This document shows, in pieces, positions 44,301-57,378 of a DNA stretch of 64,000 nucleotides (positions are counted from its first letter, which is position 1; every line of letters begins with the position of its first letter). Origin of the DNA: Lucifuga dentata. Its lineage: Eukaryota; Chordata; Actinopteri; Ophidiiformes; Bythitidae. A program made the translations under genes and the position numbers. The stretch spans positions 669,339 to 733,338 of the forward strand of contig VXCM01000339.1 of assembly GCA_014773175.1 (NCBI GenBank), given 5' to 3'. The notes under the pieces are model-generated. The model was not told where the DNA came from. It saw nothing but the letters and a program-made list of their open reading frames with translations, and ran no database searches.

Positions 44301-46319
44301 TAAGAGCAGCATAAAACGTGGAGTAGCTGAGGTAAAAACGTCTCGACTCTGGACAATGGTGCACTTGTGAACCTGCAAATTGCTGTGTAGTCAGCCGTTC
44401 ACTGAGCCATCGCTTCTCTGTCACGTGCACCACCTCAGCACTCTGGTTTCTTTGTGGAGTCCAGCATTTGTCTGAAATACAGCAGTTGTATGTCCGGGGG
44501 GGGGNGAGTTTAAAATGTATGTTTTTAAATAATTTGTATTTCATTAAAGTTTAAAGGGAGTTAGGGCCGCCATGCATATTTAAAAAACCCTCTCTACGGA
44601 AATTGAAAGCTGGCGAAGTATCGAATTACCACAAGCGTAAGGTGAGAAGTGAGTCATATGTTCACAAGTTCACATCTTACCTGACATGGTGATTTTTTTT
44701 TTTTTTTTTNTTTTTTTTTTTGCCCTGCCATATTTCCAGCACAGTTGGGTTCCAGGAAAAGAGGGCTACCACCGTGGCTCCAGTGAAAGACGAGCACTCC
44801 TGTATGTCTCTCTCTGTCTGTCAGTAGCGGCTGTCTGCTAGTAAGGGCGGCTTAGGAACACAGGAATTATGAGCTAGCATATGACAGGGATGCTGGTGAT
44901 GAAAAGCTGAACCCCATCACTTATATCACAACTATAAAAAAAAATGTGTTTCATTCTATGATTTCTTGTTAAAGAAGTCATCGTGTGGTGGCATTGAAAA
45001 GAACTTGGGAAAAAAAAAGAAAGACATGGAGGAAGAGCACGAGACTCCAAGACAGCAAAGCAGCAATGAGACATACAGACTCCAGGAGCCTAGGAAGTTT
45101 GCCAAATGCAGCTGCTTTATGTCTGCCTCATTTAAACTCTGTGTGTGTGTGCATGTGTGCGTGCGTGCGCATAATGATTCCACTTGACTCTGATGGTGCA
45201 CATGATGGTGCATGTTTGTGAGTGAGCATTCCTGTTTGTCTCTACCTTGTTCTAATCTTTGGCAAAACGAGCAGGCAACACAAGCCAACGCGATCTGAAT
45301 GACTTGAGTATTTCTGAGAGATGTGATTATTGCCAGCTGTGTTACCTTGTTTTTATTCATCAGTTTTAACCTGTAATACAAAGAAGTTTAGTTTTTCATC
45401 AGGACATCCCAGCTGCAGCGGTTTGGTTAGCCGACATCATGCAACAGTTTGAATTGCCCCTTTGCTTCATCACGACACATTAGGCTTTTCTGCTAGTTGC
45501 TACTCTCACAAATCACCTCCTATCACTTCGCTGGTGCCACTGAGCACAGCCCTGTGCATCAGCTCATAGCTGTAGGGCTTTAATACAAACTGGCTCTTTT
45601 CTTTTTATTAAATCCAATCTTTTATCTTCACTGCTGGCTCTGTTTCAGGTGATGCTTGGGCAGATTTTCAACCGTTCTTCCTAAGATGGTGTATTAAGAA
45701 TATCCAAGGCTGCACACGCATACAGTGCCCTTACCTTGGCATTAAGTTGTATTTTGGACATTTTCATTTGTTTCTCTTTGTACTGAGAACCGATGTCTGT
45801 ATTCACTGACATTGTGAACATTTCTCAGTTAATATGGTAGCCTCCCGATTGCAAAACCAGCAGGACATTTTTTGTTTTTCTCTTGGGCAACTCTGCAGCA
45901 GACAGCCTGACTTCTTTTATCTGTCTTCTTAAACCAGCTTTGTTGTCTGTTTTGTGCGTTTCTCCCTTCTTTCCAGAGCTTCCCGTCAGATGAAGGCTGG
46001 CCGTTCGCCAAGTACCTGGGAGCTTGCGGGCGCATGGTAGCTGTCAACTACGTGGGTGAGGAGCTGTGGAGCTTCTACAATGCACCCTGGGAGAAGAGGG
46101 TAGATTTGGCACGACAGCTGATGGACATTGCAGAACAGCTAACCAACAACGACTTTGAGTTTGCCCTCTACCTGCTTGATGTCAGCTTTGATAACTTTGC
46201 AGTCGGCCCACGCGATGGAAAGGTCATCGTCGTTGATGCTGAGAATGTTCTCGTGGCCGACAAGAGGCTGATTAAGCAGAGTGAGTGACGGCGTCAACCA
46301 TCACCTAAATGCATAGATA

Positions 46320-46357
<38 letters not shown>

Positions 46358-49300
46358 ATGTGTGTGTGTGGCAGCATATTTGCATATGTCTGTCATATGT
46401 GCAGGATTGTCAATGCAACCTGTTCCCTCAGTTGCTATGACAACTCTTTGCGCACACGTGTCACATCTTTACGTGTCGCTACCTCAAGAGCTGCAGAAGA
46501 ATGCTGCTCATCCAAAGAAGAAAGTATTTACATGATCACACAAGACTACTTGGCACTTAATTTATGCAGCTGTCATTAGTGGTTTTATACTACTGGTAGG
46601 CGATCTTCTCTGAGACCGCAGTCAGTGTTCAAATTACATGGAAATGGGAGAACTGATGGGAGGACAGCCCCCATCCCCCAAAGAGATCCAAGGCCCCTGA
46701 AAGCAATAGAAGTGTGACTTTGGGGGATATCATAAAAAAGAATAATTAATTAACCATTAATTGTATTCATGATAACATTTATAGTCCTGAAATAGTTGAT
46801 ATAAGAGATTCCAACAACCCCACCCATAACCCGTAAGTGTTTACACAGAGACGTCTGAAAGCCAGAAAGTAATTTGAGCACTGACCTCAGCTTAGATCCC
46901 TAGAAAACATGGCTCTTCACATCAGAACAGTAACGGCCAACTGTAGCTTATGAGGCAGCGACTGAGGTCAAGAAAAGGTCTTGGGGAAGAGACCATTATG
47001 GGCAATCTGCATATGCTGGAAACCCTCAATCTCTTCTCAGAATACACTCTTCCAGCATCCTTTCTCCCTCAGACATGCTTGTCCACATCAAAGCAAAGAT
47101 TGTTTCGGATAACGAGCCATCTCCGCTGCCCTAGTTATTTTTTTTCCTCTCAGAATAAACCTCGTAACAAGGACAGAGAGAGCTATACATCACACACTCA
47201 CTGTGACAGTTTCTTAGCCCTCAGTTCCCTTCTTAGGGCTACTTGAGAAAGCAGGAGGCCCACCCACCGGTGCACCTTCCCGAAATCCTATTAAAGTGAT
47301 AAACTATTGTGTCACTAGGTGTTGAGGCTCCACTTTTGCACCCTGTGACAGAATGAACTATTGTGTAGCTGAGAGTGTGCTTATGTGTGTTTGTGTCTTG
47401 GAGGGCAAGAATTATGACAAATTCATCTTGAAATAAAGTGCCGCTTGGTCAGATTACAAGATCTGATCCCGGAAAACCACAAATAGATGTACAGCATGTC
47501 AGCCAGTGTGTGTGTGTTTCTGCAGGTGGCTGATGCTGTCCTTGTTTTACACAAAATCCCTCATTGATTTTCTCCTGAGTTTGTATTTAATGTCCTGTGT
47601 GTTGCTACTGCTGTGTAAAAAAAAAAAAAAAANAAAAAAAAAAAAAATAAAAAAAAAATAAAATTGTTTAAATTCACCTCATTGCCAATAGCTTCAATTT
47701 TCCAGCCTGTCGCTGTAGCCTCTTTCTAGTCCTGAAGCACAATCCAGCAGGTTCAGAGTCCCTTTGTATGGCTGACACATTAAGAGCTCAACAACTCAAG
47801 CTGCTTAACGTGGCCATTCAGAATTTAAGCCTAAAGAATGTTTCTTGTGTGTTTGTGTGCCTCTGTGTGTGTGTGTGCGTTTGTGTCAAGTGCCAGGGCA
47901 CAGCAGGAAAAGAGGAATGATGGTAATAATGAGCATTACAAGGTCTCGGGCTTGTGTCAGACAGCAGTAGGATTGGACACGGTAACTTTCCAAGGCTCAA
48001 CAAGCAGAGACTTCAATCTGTACAATTCGAGCCTAGATTGAGAGAGAGTTAAAGTGTGACGCACGGATCTTATCAGTATAAACAGAAACCAGTTGATTTA
48101 CAAATAAGACCGTGGAAAGCCAGGCGTCGTTCCACTCTCTCATTAGGGCATCCATATTGGTATTGAGAAGTGAAACGCATACTGTGTTCACGTGTGTTTG
48201 CACACTCCAGCGGCACGAAAGAAGGTATTCCCCATCATTGAGTGTATAGCGTTTAAAAATGGCGTCACCCCCCACTGGTTTTGGAAACGCATGCTGTGTA
48301 ATATAACACACACTTCACTCAGTCTGTCTTCTGGACACGATTGCTTGCTGACTTACACAAATACACTCATACATTCGCCCGTACTCGCTCTCTCACATCA
48401 ATAATGCACTCGTAACACAGGCACACATTGTTAAAATCCAGCTAGCGCTTGTGAACGCTACTAGTAAGGCCACATTAACAAGGATTTCAGGCCCAGTGTC
48501 CCTTCTCGACGCAGCCCCGGGAAGGTAGAAGAGTGAGGAGAATGTATACAAGACATCTGAGCTCCTTAATATGGAAGGTACTTGAGACAGAGAGAGAGAG
48601 GCTCGGCGNTACAAGACATCTGAGCTCCTTAATATGGAAGGTACTTGAGACAGAGAGAGAGAGGCTCGGCGGCTGCCTCGTCCACTGCTCTCAGACTCAT
48701 TTGAATTGGAAATGATTCAGTTTGCTTTGTAAATGTTCAGGCTTTGTTACACTCAGGGCTTCAGCAAGGCTGGTACAGAGGAGACTGAGGTGCAAATAAA
48801 TAGAAATGCCATGGCCTTCGTTTCGCTGTTAGCTGAGCCTCATAGTACTTTTTTTTTGCTGCGCTCATCATTGTCCTTGAAAGTGAACCGTCTCCTCCCA
48901 TCTTGTTCTTTTTAGGTGTTCTGCGTGCCTGCCACGTGTGCGTAAGTGCGCGTTAGTGAGTGATTGAGCAAGAATGGGGCACTCTCCTGATGCCATCTGT
49001 CAATCAGCGCTGAGGTGTGATGCATGGCCACCTCTAAATCATTAATTGCTTTCACCTCACCTTGATGCGCGTGTGCGTGCGCGTACGACCGTGTGTGCTT
49101 TTGTGTGTGCGCGTGTGTGCTCGAGGCATGCATGCAAGCAGGTTCATCTTCATCACCCACACTGATTGAGGTTGATGGGGCCCTCCTCTTCAGGGGGCCA
49201 CAGGGGCCCCCTTGCTAACTGGGCAGCACCGGATGTTTGATTGAGTTGTCCTCACGAGCGAGAGGAGAAGTGCCTTACCACGCTGATACACTGATTATGT

Positions 49301-50430
49301 GTTTGCATCCTCTGGGTCCGACCCCTCCCCCCNCCCCCCACCCAACAAAGTTATTGATCTGATTTTTAATGCACAAACCAATGGCTCTCTCATCATTCCA
49401 GGTTATTTCCTTGGCTTCCTCTTTCCCCAGTGCAATTCTCTAAAGAGAAAACGCAAAGTGAAATGAGCTGGAGAAAGAAATTGATTTGCTCAATAAATCT
49501 TGAAAGTGGTTCATTTCTGTCAAATGAAACAGTAGATGAGTTGTTTGGCTGAGTGCTTTCAGAAACTCTTAGTGCCTGTTAGATGTCAAAAATGGCACTT
49601 TGAGCCTGTCATGTCCTGGTCAGGTTGATTTCATGGTAAGAATTTACACAAACAAGAATCAGTTGTTATTTTAGTCTGTTGTCTCAGAGTATGGTGTAAT
49701 TATTCAGAATTAAATGTGCCTCAAATTTCCCTGGAAGAGCGGTTCTACATTTTAGCAATAATCAGCTTGGTGGGAAGAAAAAATCTAACTAAATGAGAAG
49801 AGATGGTATCTGAAATTTAAAATGCAGCCTGGAAGGGATCTGCACAGCTAAATTATATGGAAAAATACATAAACACCTATTCCATTGTAGTAAAATCATG
49901 TCATTTTGGCTGTTATGGCTTCCATCACACAAAGGTTGTAAGAACATTCTGGTCTTGCTTATGATCTAATAAATGCTTTTATATATTTGACATGAGTGTT
50001 TTTCACCTCTATTAATGTTATTGACTTCTCTTTTTTTATTTTTAAATGACAGCTTGTTCATTTAACTGTCTGTCCCCCTGCAGACAAACCAGAAAGCTAC
50101 GACGTGATGTATGAGAGCCGTTTTGAGGAGTGCGACAGGGAGGCCTGCCTGTCTTTCTCCAAGGACTCCCTTTGTTCCAGGGTAACCGTGGACCACAACT
50201 ACTACGCTGTATGCCAGAACCTCCTGTCACGCTACGCTACGTGGCGGGGCACAACTGGAGGCCTCCTCCATGACCCCCCTGCTCACATAGCCAAAGAAGG
50301 ACAACTTGAAGCCCTGTTGGACGAGTGCACCAGACCCAAAAAGCGCTACGGCCGCTTCCAAGCAGCCAAGGAACTGCGTGAATACCTCACACAGCTATCT
50401 GCCGCTTCCTCCTCTGCTACGGCCAGGTAA
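34667..50430 (+). CDS. dipk2a: Divergent protein kinase domain 2A (three coding exons, complete)
   Basis: Coding exons 34667-35320, 45977-46280 and 50084-50430 join in phase to 434 residues; human DIPK2A (C3orf58, also DIA1/HASF/GoPro49) has 430. The family is a divergent kinase-like group with a signal or membrane-anchor segment, found in the Golgi/secretory route and reported as a secreted cell-survival factor. Seen here: an N-terminal hydrophobic segment (about 16-37), NELTDRRF, the Cys cluster CPACFGTSWC (55-64), GRMVAVNYVGEELW in exon 2, the catalytic-loop-like LLDVSFDNFAV (Asp at 286 and 290) and DFG-like VVDAENV (Asp 305). Close similarity to human runs the full length. Teleosts often keep two copies; which one this is cannot be told. 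Confidence 0.94.
39720..39830 (-). repeat. Possible degenerate tRNA-like SINE
   Basis: The minus strand reads GACTCAGTCTAGGTGGTATT, GCCGCCCACATGG, and later GGGCTGTGGGTTTGAGGTC, which loosely recalls Pol III A and B boxes. The similarity is weak; it could be chance. Confidence 0.3.
43635..44129. mobile_element. TTAA-flanked MITE, copy B (dipk2a intron 1)
   Basis: TTAA plus AGGACGATGCCATTGATTTT at the left; ...TATAGTCCT plus TTAA at the right. The inside shares blocks with copy A (ATGTCTCC-CCAG-GAATA-AGTCCCA, GACTGCTTTTA, TTTTAAGGTGG). About 495 bases, with no coding frame. It is probably closer to the true element length than copy A. Confidence 0.7.
45977..46280 (+). CDS. dipk2a: dipk2a coding exon 2 (kinase core)
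   Basis: The acceptor is tttccag|AGCTTC and the donor CAGA|gtgagt; 101 codons plus one base. It starts SFPSDEGWPFAKYLGACGRM and carries the catalytic-loop-like and DFG-like motifs. The first position of Asn320 is the last base, completed by exon 3. Confidence 0.95.
46322..46373. repeat. GT microsatellite
   Basis: GT run with one CA interruption, close to the donor of dipk2a coding exon 2. Confidence 0.95.
48547..48671. other. Gap artefact: 62-bp block duplicated around an N
   Basis: 48547-48608 is repeated exactly at 48610-48671, with one N at 48609. Same pattern as at 23855. Confidence 0.85.
50084..50430 (+). CDS. dipk2a: dipk2a coding exon 3 and stop
   Basis: The acceptor is ccctgcag|ACAAAC. 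It encodes (N)KPESYDVMYESRFEECDR, later VDHNYYAVCQNLLS, the GGLLHDPP motif and KKRYGRFQAAKELREYL, then a short Ser/Ala tail and TAA at 50428-50430. The tail after REYLTQLS is the only part that clearly departs from human. Confidence 0.95.
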
Positions 50431-53420
50431 TGAATGGAGTTGGCATTAGCCTGATGCACTGAGGGACTGGATCCTGTTCTCTTGTCTCTGAACTCTGAGA
50501 ATCCTGGTTCGTGTACATGATGTCATTTGCTCCCTTTGACACTGGAGCAGGAAGGTGTAAAGGGGTCTTGCATCAGGAATAGTAGGAATTGAACTTCAAA
50601 GCAGATTTGTTAAAGCTCTAGCTTTTACCTGACTTTGCTCTTTTGTGAAAGAGGAGTGTGGATCTAAGAGATTCTGTTTAGAACCAGGATAGAGAGGGGA
50701 TAGAAGTAACTTGTCTTCTCCCAGGGTGGGTCTGCCATCTTGGTAGGAGGGGAGAAAGGGCTTTGGTAAACACATTCGTCACTGGACCTGGGCTAACGCA
50801 AACCAGGGTATCCAGGCAGCAACAGCAGCAACATCACACAGCCCTGACTGTGTCCATTCTCCCGTCCATTAGCAGACACTACCCTCTCTCCATCAGAATT
50901 GTTGTTTTATGCCATCAAATCCTAACACCTGTTTCATTTCGCCCCCCCCCCCAGGAACTCCTGTTCCTGTAGTTTCTTTCTGTTTTCATGGCTGAATTTA
51001 AGCAGATTGTTGCGTTTCCATTTTTTGCTGTGCCATGGCTTTTAATCAGCAGCATGGCTACAGGAAGGCGGAGGTAGCATGAATCTCCTGCTGCCAGGCG
51101 GCAGGGAAGGCAACGCTACAGCAGGTATAGAGAGGCAAGAGATGAGGTTTTCATGCAGGAGAAAAAGAAAACCCTTGACAGCTGTATATGTCTAATTCCT
51201 GCTACTCCAAGCAGTCACTCATTTTCCAGGTTTCTGGAATGTGGCAATCATATATATATTTTTTTTAGTGTTTTTTTTTTTTTCCTTTAACAGGAACCAA
51301 GTGAGTGAGACAGCTGTACATAGGAAAAGGAAAAAGATGGTGATTATTGGACAGTGGTGGTCCCATGATGCAGATGTGCATATACCAAAGAGGCTATATG
51401 TAACATAAAGAACCCCCAACAGTACAGAGTGACAGCACCGCTCCCTCCAGTTTTCCCCCGACAGAGCTGTCCAAAGAAACATTACTGTGTACTCATCTCA
51501 TAGGAGCTGCTCGGCCTCAATAACGGCTTTCCTCAAAATAAGAACCAAATCCAGGGAGAACTAGGACTAGTGCTACATTTACGCTACCCATACAGGCGAC
51601 CTGATTCAGATCCTTTGCTCACATGCGGCACATATCGGATATGCATTGTGAAGATGTAAATGCCAAGCACGTGGAATCGGATAACTTTAGATCCATTAAA
51701 TCATTACATATCTGATATCTGCCAATGCGACAGTGATCTAAACACACTGATCAGAATTTCGAATTCTGACTCATAGAAAAAACATACAAAATGCAACACT
51801 TTTCTACTTTATCCACATATGAATGATGTAAGCAGACAATACAATGATCACTCTCCAGCAACAAAAATGGAGGATATGCTATATATATTTATCAGAGATA
51901 CCGATGCAGTGCTAATGCTAAACAGATGTGGGTGTGCTCCCACCCACGTCTGCACTATGATCACCAGACAAAAGGGCATATCCCGACAAGAGAGTCTTTG
52001 TGATAAATGCTCACACATCACGTTGAATATTTCTCTCCAAAAGCTGCTAACCCACAGATTTTTGTCAAAATTTTCGATCATGTGATCAATCTACAGTCCT
52101 GGCTTGCATCCGGACTTCCCCCGTGAACCACCCATAACCTCCTTCTCCATTATTAAAACATGATGAAGTCTTTGTGGGCCTTTTAAAGATGCTTCCAAAA
52201 GCAGTAGCTTGTACAAATATTTCTTTCTCATTTTCGTTTATTGCAGCATTTTTGTTACATCTGTGTTTCTGCATCGCTTCAGGTCAAAACCACGTAAACG
52301 CAGGTGCCGGATATGGGCCACTTAAGAACAAAGAAGAAAGTATGCTGTCCAAAACAAGTCGGATATAAGCAAAAGATCAGAATTGGGCATCAAGACCTGT
52401 AGTGTAAATGTAGCATAAGATTGGTCTACTTTGTGTCAACAGTCACATGATCTCCTCTGCTTTGTTACTTTACCTACGATTACTATATGATGAGATCAAA
52501 TGATTATAGACACATTTTCCTTCCACAAAATTAAAGTATCTTCTCTGAAAGAAAAGGGGAGATGAAATTATTTTTACTCGTTATAAAGCTACAAAGTAGT
52601 GGCCTCTAGTGCCAGATTCTCTTTCTTTATGTTTCTAATTGATAAACGAGTTCAATTGTGAAACGTCTCCCACTAGTATTGAGCGCAGTACACTATCAAG
52701 TGAACTTTGAAAAGGGAATCAGGATGATTCAAAAAATAATTTCTTTCTCCAGAACAAACCTCGTGATCTGCACTTTTAAATTTAGCTGTCAAGAATATTC
52801 TGTCACATCAGTAAACAGGATGTCACAAACGCTCAGCGTCACTTAGAGGTTGGGCTGATTTTATACTCAGCGGACCAACAAATTAAAGCATAATCACAAA
52901 TATAGGCTCATTGAGAGATCTTACTCAAATCACCTCACAGAATCACTTCTCTGGGTCCATTTGTTCGGTATGATATCATCTGTCTTGATGTTGTGGAACA
53001 GACGCTGAACGCCCAGAGGAGTGTCGCGTAGCATCGTCCATAGGCGGGCTGGCAGCCGAGTAAATATGAGCCACTGGAGCCGCGAGAAAACGGGAAGGCA
53101 CAGCAGTTTGCTTTTTGGCCTCCTGCAAGACCTGAGGAGTCAATGTGACCCCTGTCAGTTTGGTAAAGCAATAAAGAGAAGTTTGGCTGATGGAGTTTTG
53201 GTTATGAATCTCCCGTTATCATGTCAGGTCCTTTCTGTTTCACCAGTCTGGAGTACATTCACCCTGGAGGAATTTGTACGTGTGTAACCAACTGTCTGCT
53301 TTTGTACTGTAACGTTTCTTTTGAGTATTATATCAGCATTGTCTGATTTTCCTGTGCCTTTCATTCAAAAGTTGTATTTACAACTTTTAGTGGGTTTAAA
53401 TATTAAAATAAATGAAGATA
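50431..53420 (+). other. Downstream of dipk2a; possible 3' untranslated region
   Basis: No AATAAA lies close behind the stop codon. The first matches I see are at 53170-53175 and 53407-53412, so a 3' UTR of about 2.7-3.0 kb is possible; it would include the MITE at 51572-52414. Transcript data are needed to place the end. Confidence 0.3.
51572..52414. mobile_element. MITE with CTACATTTAC ends, possibly hAT-like
   Basis: The left end GCTACATTTACGCTACCCAT and the reverse complement of the right end GCTACATTTACACTACAGGT are imperfect inverted repeats; both lead into CTGAT-containing sequence (GATTCAGATC and ATTCTGATC). The element is about 843 bases without a transposase frame. I found no clear target-site duplication, so the superfamily is uncertain. 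It lies 1.1 kb after the dipk2a stop codon and could be in its 3' untranslated region. Confidence 0.55.
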
Positions 53421-54630
53421 TATATAGATATATACACTTATGCAGTGTGTGGACTCTTCTTGATTCTCTCAATTCTTTTTTCATTCGGTGTCATGTAAAT
53501 TACAGGCGTTTTGGATCTGATCCATACTGCCTTTAAAAATTGATTTTCTCCACTGTTGCACAGCTGGATGTCAGTAGCTGCCAGTTTCTCTCCTTTTTTC
53601 TCATTCCTGCTTTCAGTTTTCGTCTTTTATATCTTCATCTTTCTGCTGATTTGGATTCCAGCCCAAGTTCCCTTTGTTGTGCTCTGCACTCGACTGGGAT
53701 GTAAGTGCCTCTCTTTTATCTGCATTTGAGGAGACCATTTTTGAAGTAATTTACTGTGGCTGTGTGGAATTTTATTCAACTTATATTACAAGGACTTTAT
53801 ATTATAACAGCCAAACATTCAGGGGAGTTTTAAATTATTAAAACACAGCACAGCTGCACCAACAATATTACATCTTAAGACTCAAAAGCACTCATTACTA
53901 CTGTTTTTAACCCTTTAAAAAAAAAACCTAATTTTGTTTTTATCGAAACAAAATAAGAAGTACTTTATCTGGAACTATCCAGAGTAGCAAAACATGGTTC
54001 CTTCAGCGAGTTCCTTGCTAATATTCCCACTGCACTTCAAGCTTTTGGAAAATTAGGGGAATTAGAGCAAGTGACGTCTACACTGCAGTGGTCTTATCAT
54101 TTCCTTGTTTTTGTTTTTTTTTTTTTTTTNTTTTTTTTTTTTTTATTGAGAGAAAAGAAATAAAACAGGCAATACATGAGCTTCCATATGTTTACAGCCT
54201 GTAGAGGACCATGCAGCACCCATCAGAGCACCCCAGTCCCCCATGTTGACCAGTGTCCATCTCAAGACTATTTCCTGCAATCGGTCCACTCCCTCTCAAT
54301 TGTAGACCCACGCACACGCTCTGATAATCTAAAATAAAAACAAAAAGCTACAATAATGTATTATTGCCTTTACCAATGGTGGTATTAAACAAATTTTTCC
54401 CCATTTTCCCTCTTCTCTCCCTTTTTTTTTTTTTTAATGTTTGTCTAAATCAACTAAGAAGTAGAAAAAACAAATAGTACAAGAAAATAAAAGACAGAAA
54501 AAACAAAAAACACAAAATAAAAGTAGTAAACTGAACACATAAACCTGGGATGTGCCTTTAGTATAAATCCATTTACGATGCTTATCCTTTGTAATTTGTA
54601 ATTATTTTAAAATTTAATTTGTATTTTTTT

Positions 54631-54721
54631 TTTATTTACATTGGGACAATGCACATTAATATACAGTCAAATGTAAATATGCCAGATTGAGCCAAAGTAG
54701 ACTAATTTTCATCAGTATCCC
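54631..54721. repeat. Teleost interspersed repeat fragment
   Basis: TTTACATTGGGACAATGCAC, then ATTAATATACAG and ATATGCCAGATTGAGCCAAA, resemble a repeat I have seen at many fish loci. Class not assigned. The neighbouring AT-rich sequence to about 55030 may belong to the same or another element. Confidence 0.4.
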
Positions 54722-54846
54722 ATTTCTCTTTGGAGAGAAAAGAAGAAAAATATTTCATACAAATGATGAGTGAATAGGTGTAATGTATCTAATCCATTTT
54801 TCCCAAACCTCCTCAAATTTGTCTTGCTCTAGCCTTCTGGATAAAG

Positions 54847-54974
54847 TTATAAAAAAAAAAAAACCTCATAAATTACATTAATCCGATCACTAAATGAGGG
54901 AATTTCTGGCNTTATAAAAAAAAAAAAACCTCATAAATTACATTAATCCGATCACTAAATGAGGGAATTTCTGG
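54847..54974. other. Gap artefact: 63-64-bp block duplicated around an N
   Basis: 54847-54910 and 54912-54974 match except for one A in a poly-A run; N at 54911. The A-run length difference fits a sequencing homopolymer error that stopped the ends from merging. Confidence 0.85.
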
Positions 54975-57340
54975 CTTTAACCATTTTCTCTATCATTTCC
55001 ATAAGATAAACGTACAATTTATCTTCTAGTGGCAACTTCATATCCTAAGGGACCATGATATTGTTTGATGTCTCCAACAATGACATTGCTGAGTCTCTCA
55101 TGCCTGCGGTAGCTGAGGATACTGGTCAGTGTCCCAGAATAGCATCCACTGTGTCGTACCATTTACTGTCTGTCGAAGCCAGTCCTATTGCTGAGGTCAT
55201 TTTTTGTTTTTTTTCTCTACAACACTTCGTGATATGAGTAATTTCAGTTTCAGATCTGTTGATTTTGTCTTGTTTTTGTTTTTAATGCATTGCTAAATGC
55301 AAGGAGCTAAAAGTTGGGGAAGCAAGTGTCTGACCAATCAGCGATGTTCAGTCTTGCGAGCTTCACCCAGCAGTTCCTGAACCATCAGATGTACCTACCC
55401 AGATTTAGGAACTAAAAAATAGTTCCTGGTCCTTGGTATGAAACAAAATATAAGGGTCTGACAAGATTCCTGGTTCTTGAAAACATTCTTGCAACGTGAA
55501 AGGGGCTCGTACATGCATGCTTGTGTGTGTGTGGACTGTGGGTTTTGTTAAATCGATAGCTCTTCTATTTTGAGTCAGTTCATCCTTTCAGCATAAAGCC
55601 TATGGTGTACCGCTTCAGCCAGAACCAAGATTAGAAACTGTATCTGATTCCCTCTCTCTGTCTCCCTCTGGTCATTTCTCCACCTCTTCCCTTCTCCTCC
55701 TCCTCTGTAATTGTGCTCCTGCTTCTCTTTGACACACCCGCTGGTTTGTGTGGAGAGTTGATGTCACACTCATTGTGGTGAAGTGCTGTTTAGTTCTCTC
55801 TGCTGTAGCTACACTTAGCCCAGCTGATGAATAGCCCAGGACTTGGCTGACTAAAAGGAAACACCACAGAAAATGAATGGGGCACCAGGCGCTCCGCTGC
55901 CGCACCCGTATGTTTAAATAAACATGAGGCCTTTTCGAGGCACAGCCACCAGGGATTTTCGACATTGGACATAGAAAGGAAAAAACAAAAATGAGACAAC
56001 ATGGTTGCGGTGGAAGAGCATCTGGAAATGTGTAAACCACAGCAAATAAAACCTCAGGAATTTCCTCACCACGTTACCCAATTAGCTTCCTGTGAATTTG
56101 CTTCCATAAATTGCAGTCATAGTTGTCACAGCTACAATGGGAGCAAGAGCAGCTTATTTTTGCATGTTGTGTTCTGCAGCCTCTACCCAGCATGTGGATA
56201 TTGTTGTCAGAGGTTGAGGGAATAGATATTATTACAAACAGAAAGTAATTGTGCTGTCTGTCATGTGACTACCATTGCAATATCAGCCGCCAGTTTGCAA
56301 ATGCAAAGCATTTTGAAATCCACCCCAAACTCCTGCTTATCAGCTCGGGGAAGTCTGAAAGGCAGAGGTGGGAAGCATTGTAAAGTGTTCCGCAACCATA
56401 TTATCTAAATCTCTACATGACTTTAGCCTCGCCTGTCATATTCCAAACCTGGCAAACTGCTGATATCTTATTCAGGTCATAAACTGAAAGAGAAAGGGAA
56501 AGTCAGAGAACCTCCGTATGTTAGATTACAGCAACAAAGGGGATGAAAAATGAGCAGTGACAAAAAGAAAGTTTCCTGGTTGCTGTTGCTCAGCTAACAT
56601 GGTGTAAAGTCTATTTCATGCTCCGGCAAGCCCCAGGGAGAGGCAGCCATTTTTAGAATTGGAATGACCTATATTTTTTAAAGTGGGGGGATAGATTTGG
56701 CTGGTGTTGGNGCGACATGCAATCGATTGCTACATGCACTACATGCCTGTTGTTCTGAGGCTTTTCCGGGTTTGGCTGGAGCTCAGGAGAGCACGCTGAA
56801 GACTCTTTGTGAGTGAAAATCATCACTAATGTGACACAGGAGTTGCCGGAAGCCATGTTGCTTTCAGCATGCTTCCAACCCTCTAACATGCTTATGTCAC
56901 TCTCACAGCTATTATGCCTCATTTAGATGGTGCACTCGAGGCTTTTTCCACATGCAAAATGCACAAATCCATGGCACACGTACTGTAATTCATTGCTTGG
57001 AAATACAGTGCCGGAATGCTTGACAAGGACCAAAATGCAGCAGTCCAAGCTCAGAAAAACAGCAGTGTGTGAAATGTCATGAAGGCTGAGGGCATTCAGG
57101 ACAGGCTGTACCTCTTTGACAGTCCCCTTCAAAGTAAAGCTCAGGAATGTCTTTATTGTGGGGGTGGTAACGCCTCTCTGCTGAACCGAGTCAGGCATTT
57201 GCAATTAAACTTTGGATAGAATTTGTTGATAAGAGATATGGTTGCTTTATACATCCCTGTACTGCAGCAGTTCCTGTTTTCAGTTCACCTTATGACTTTT
57301 TTTTTTTTAGCTTAATGAAAAGGTTAAGATATTAGGATGN

Positions 57341-57378
<38 letters not shown>

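Larger units (their letters stand above)
35321..45976. other. dipk2a: dipk2a intron 1
   Basis: About 10.7 kb with no further exon seen. It has poly-T gaps (N at 37184 and 44710), a G-run gap (44505), CA/GT runs (37656-37673, 45141-45170), a possible SINE (39720-39830) and TTAA-MITE copy B (43635-44129). Open frames of 100-180 codons here run through microsatellites or lack any domain. Confidence 0.7.
46281..50083. other. dipk2a: dipk2a intron 2
   Basis: About 3.8 kb with no coding exon. A GT microsatellite starts 42 bases past the donor (46322-46373). Further on are a poly-A gap (N at 47633), a 62-bp duplication around N at 48609, a GT/GC-rich alternating tract (49067-49130) and a C-run gap (49333). 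Confidence 0.7.

Noticed and set aside
55300..55515. Sequence ending CAACGTGAAAGGGGC, like a hAT terminal repeat
   Set aside because: No matching inverted end was found upstream, so no element could be bounded.
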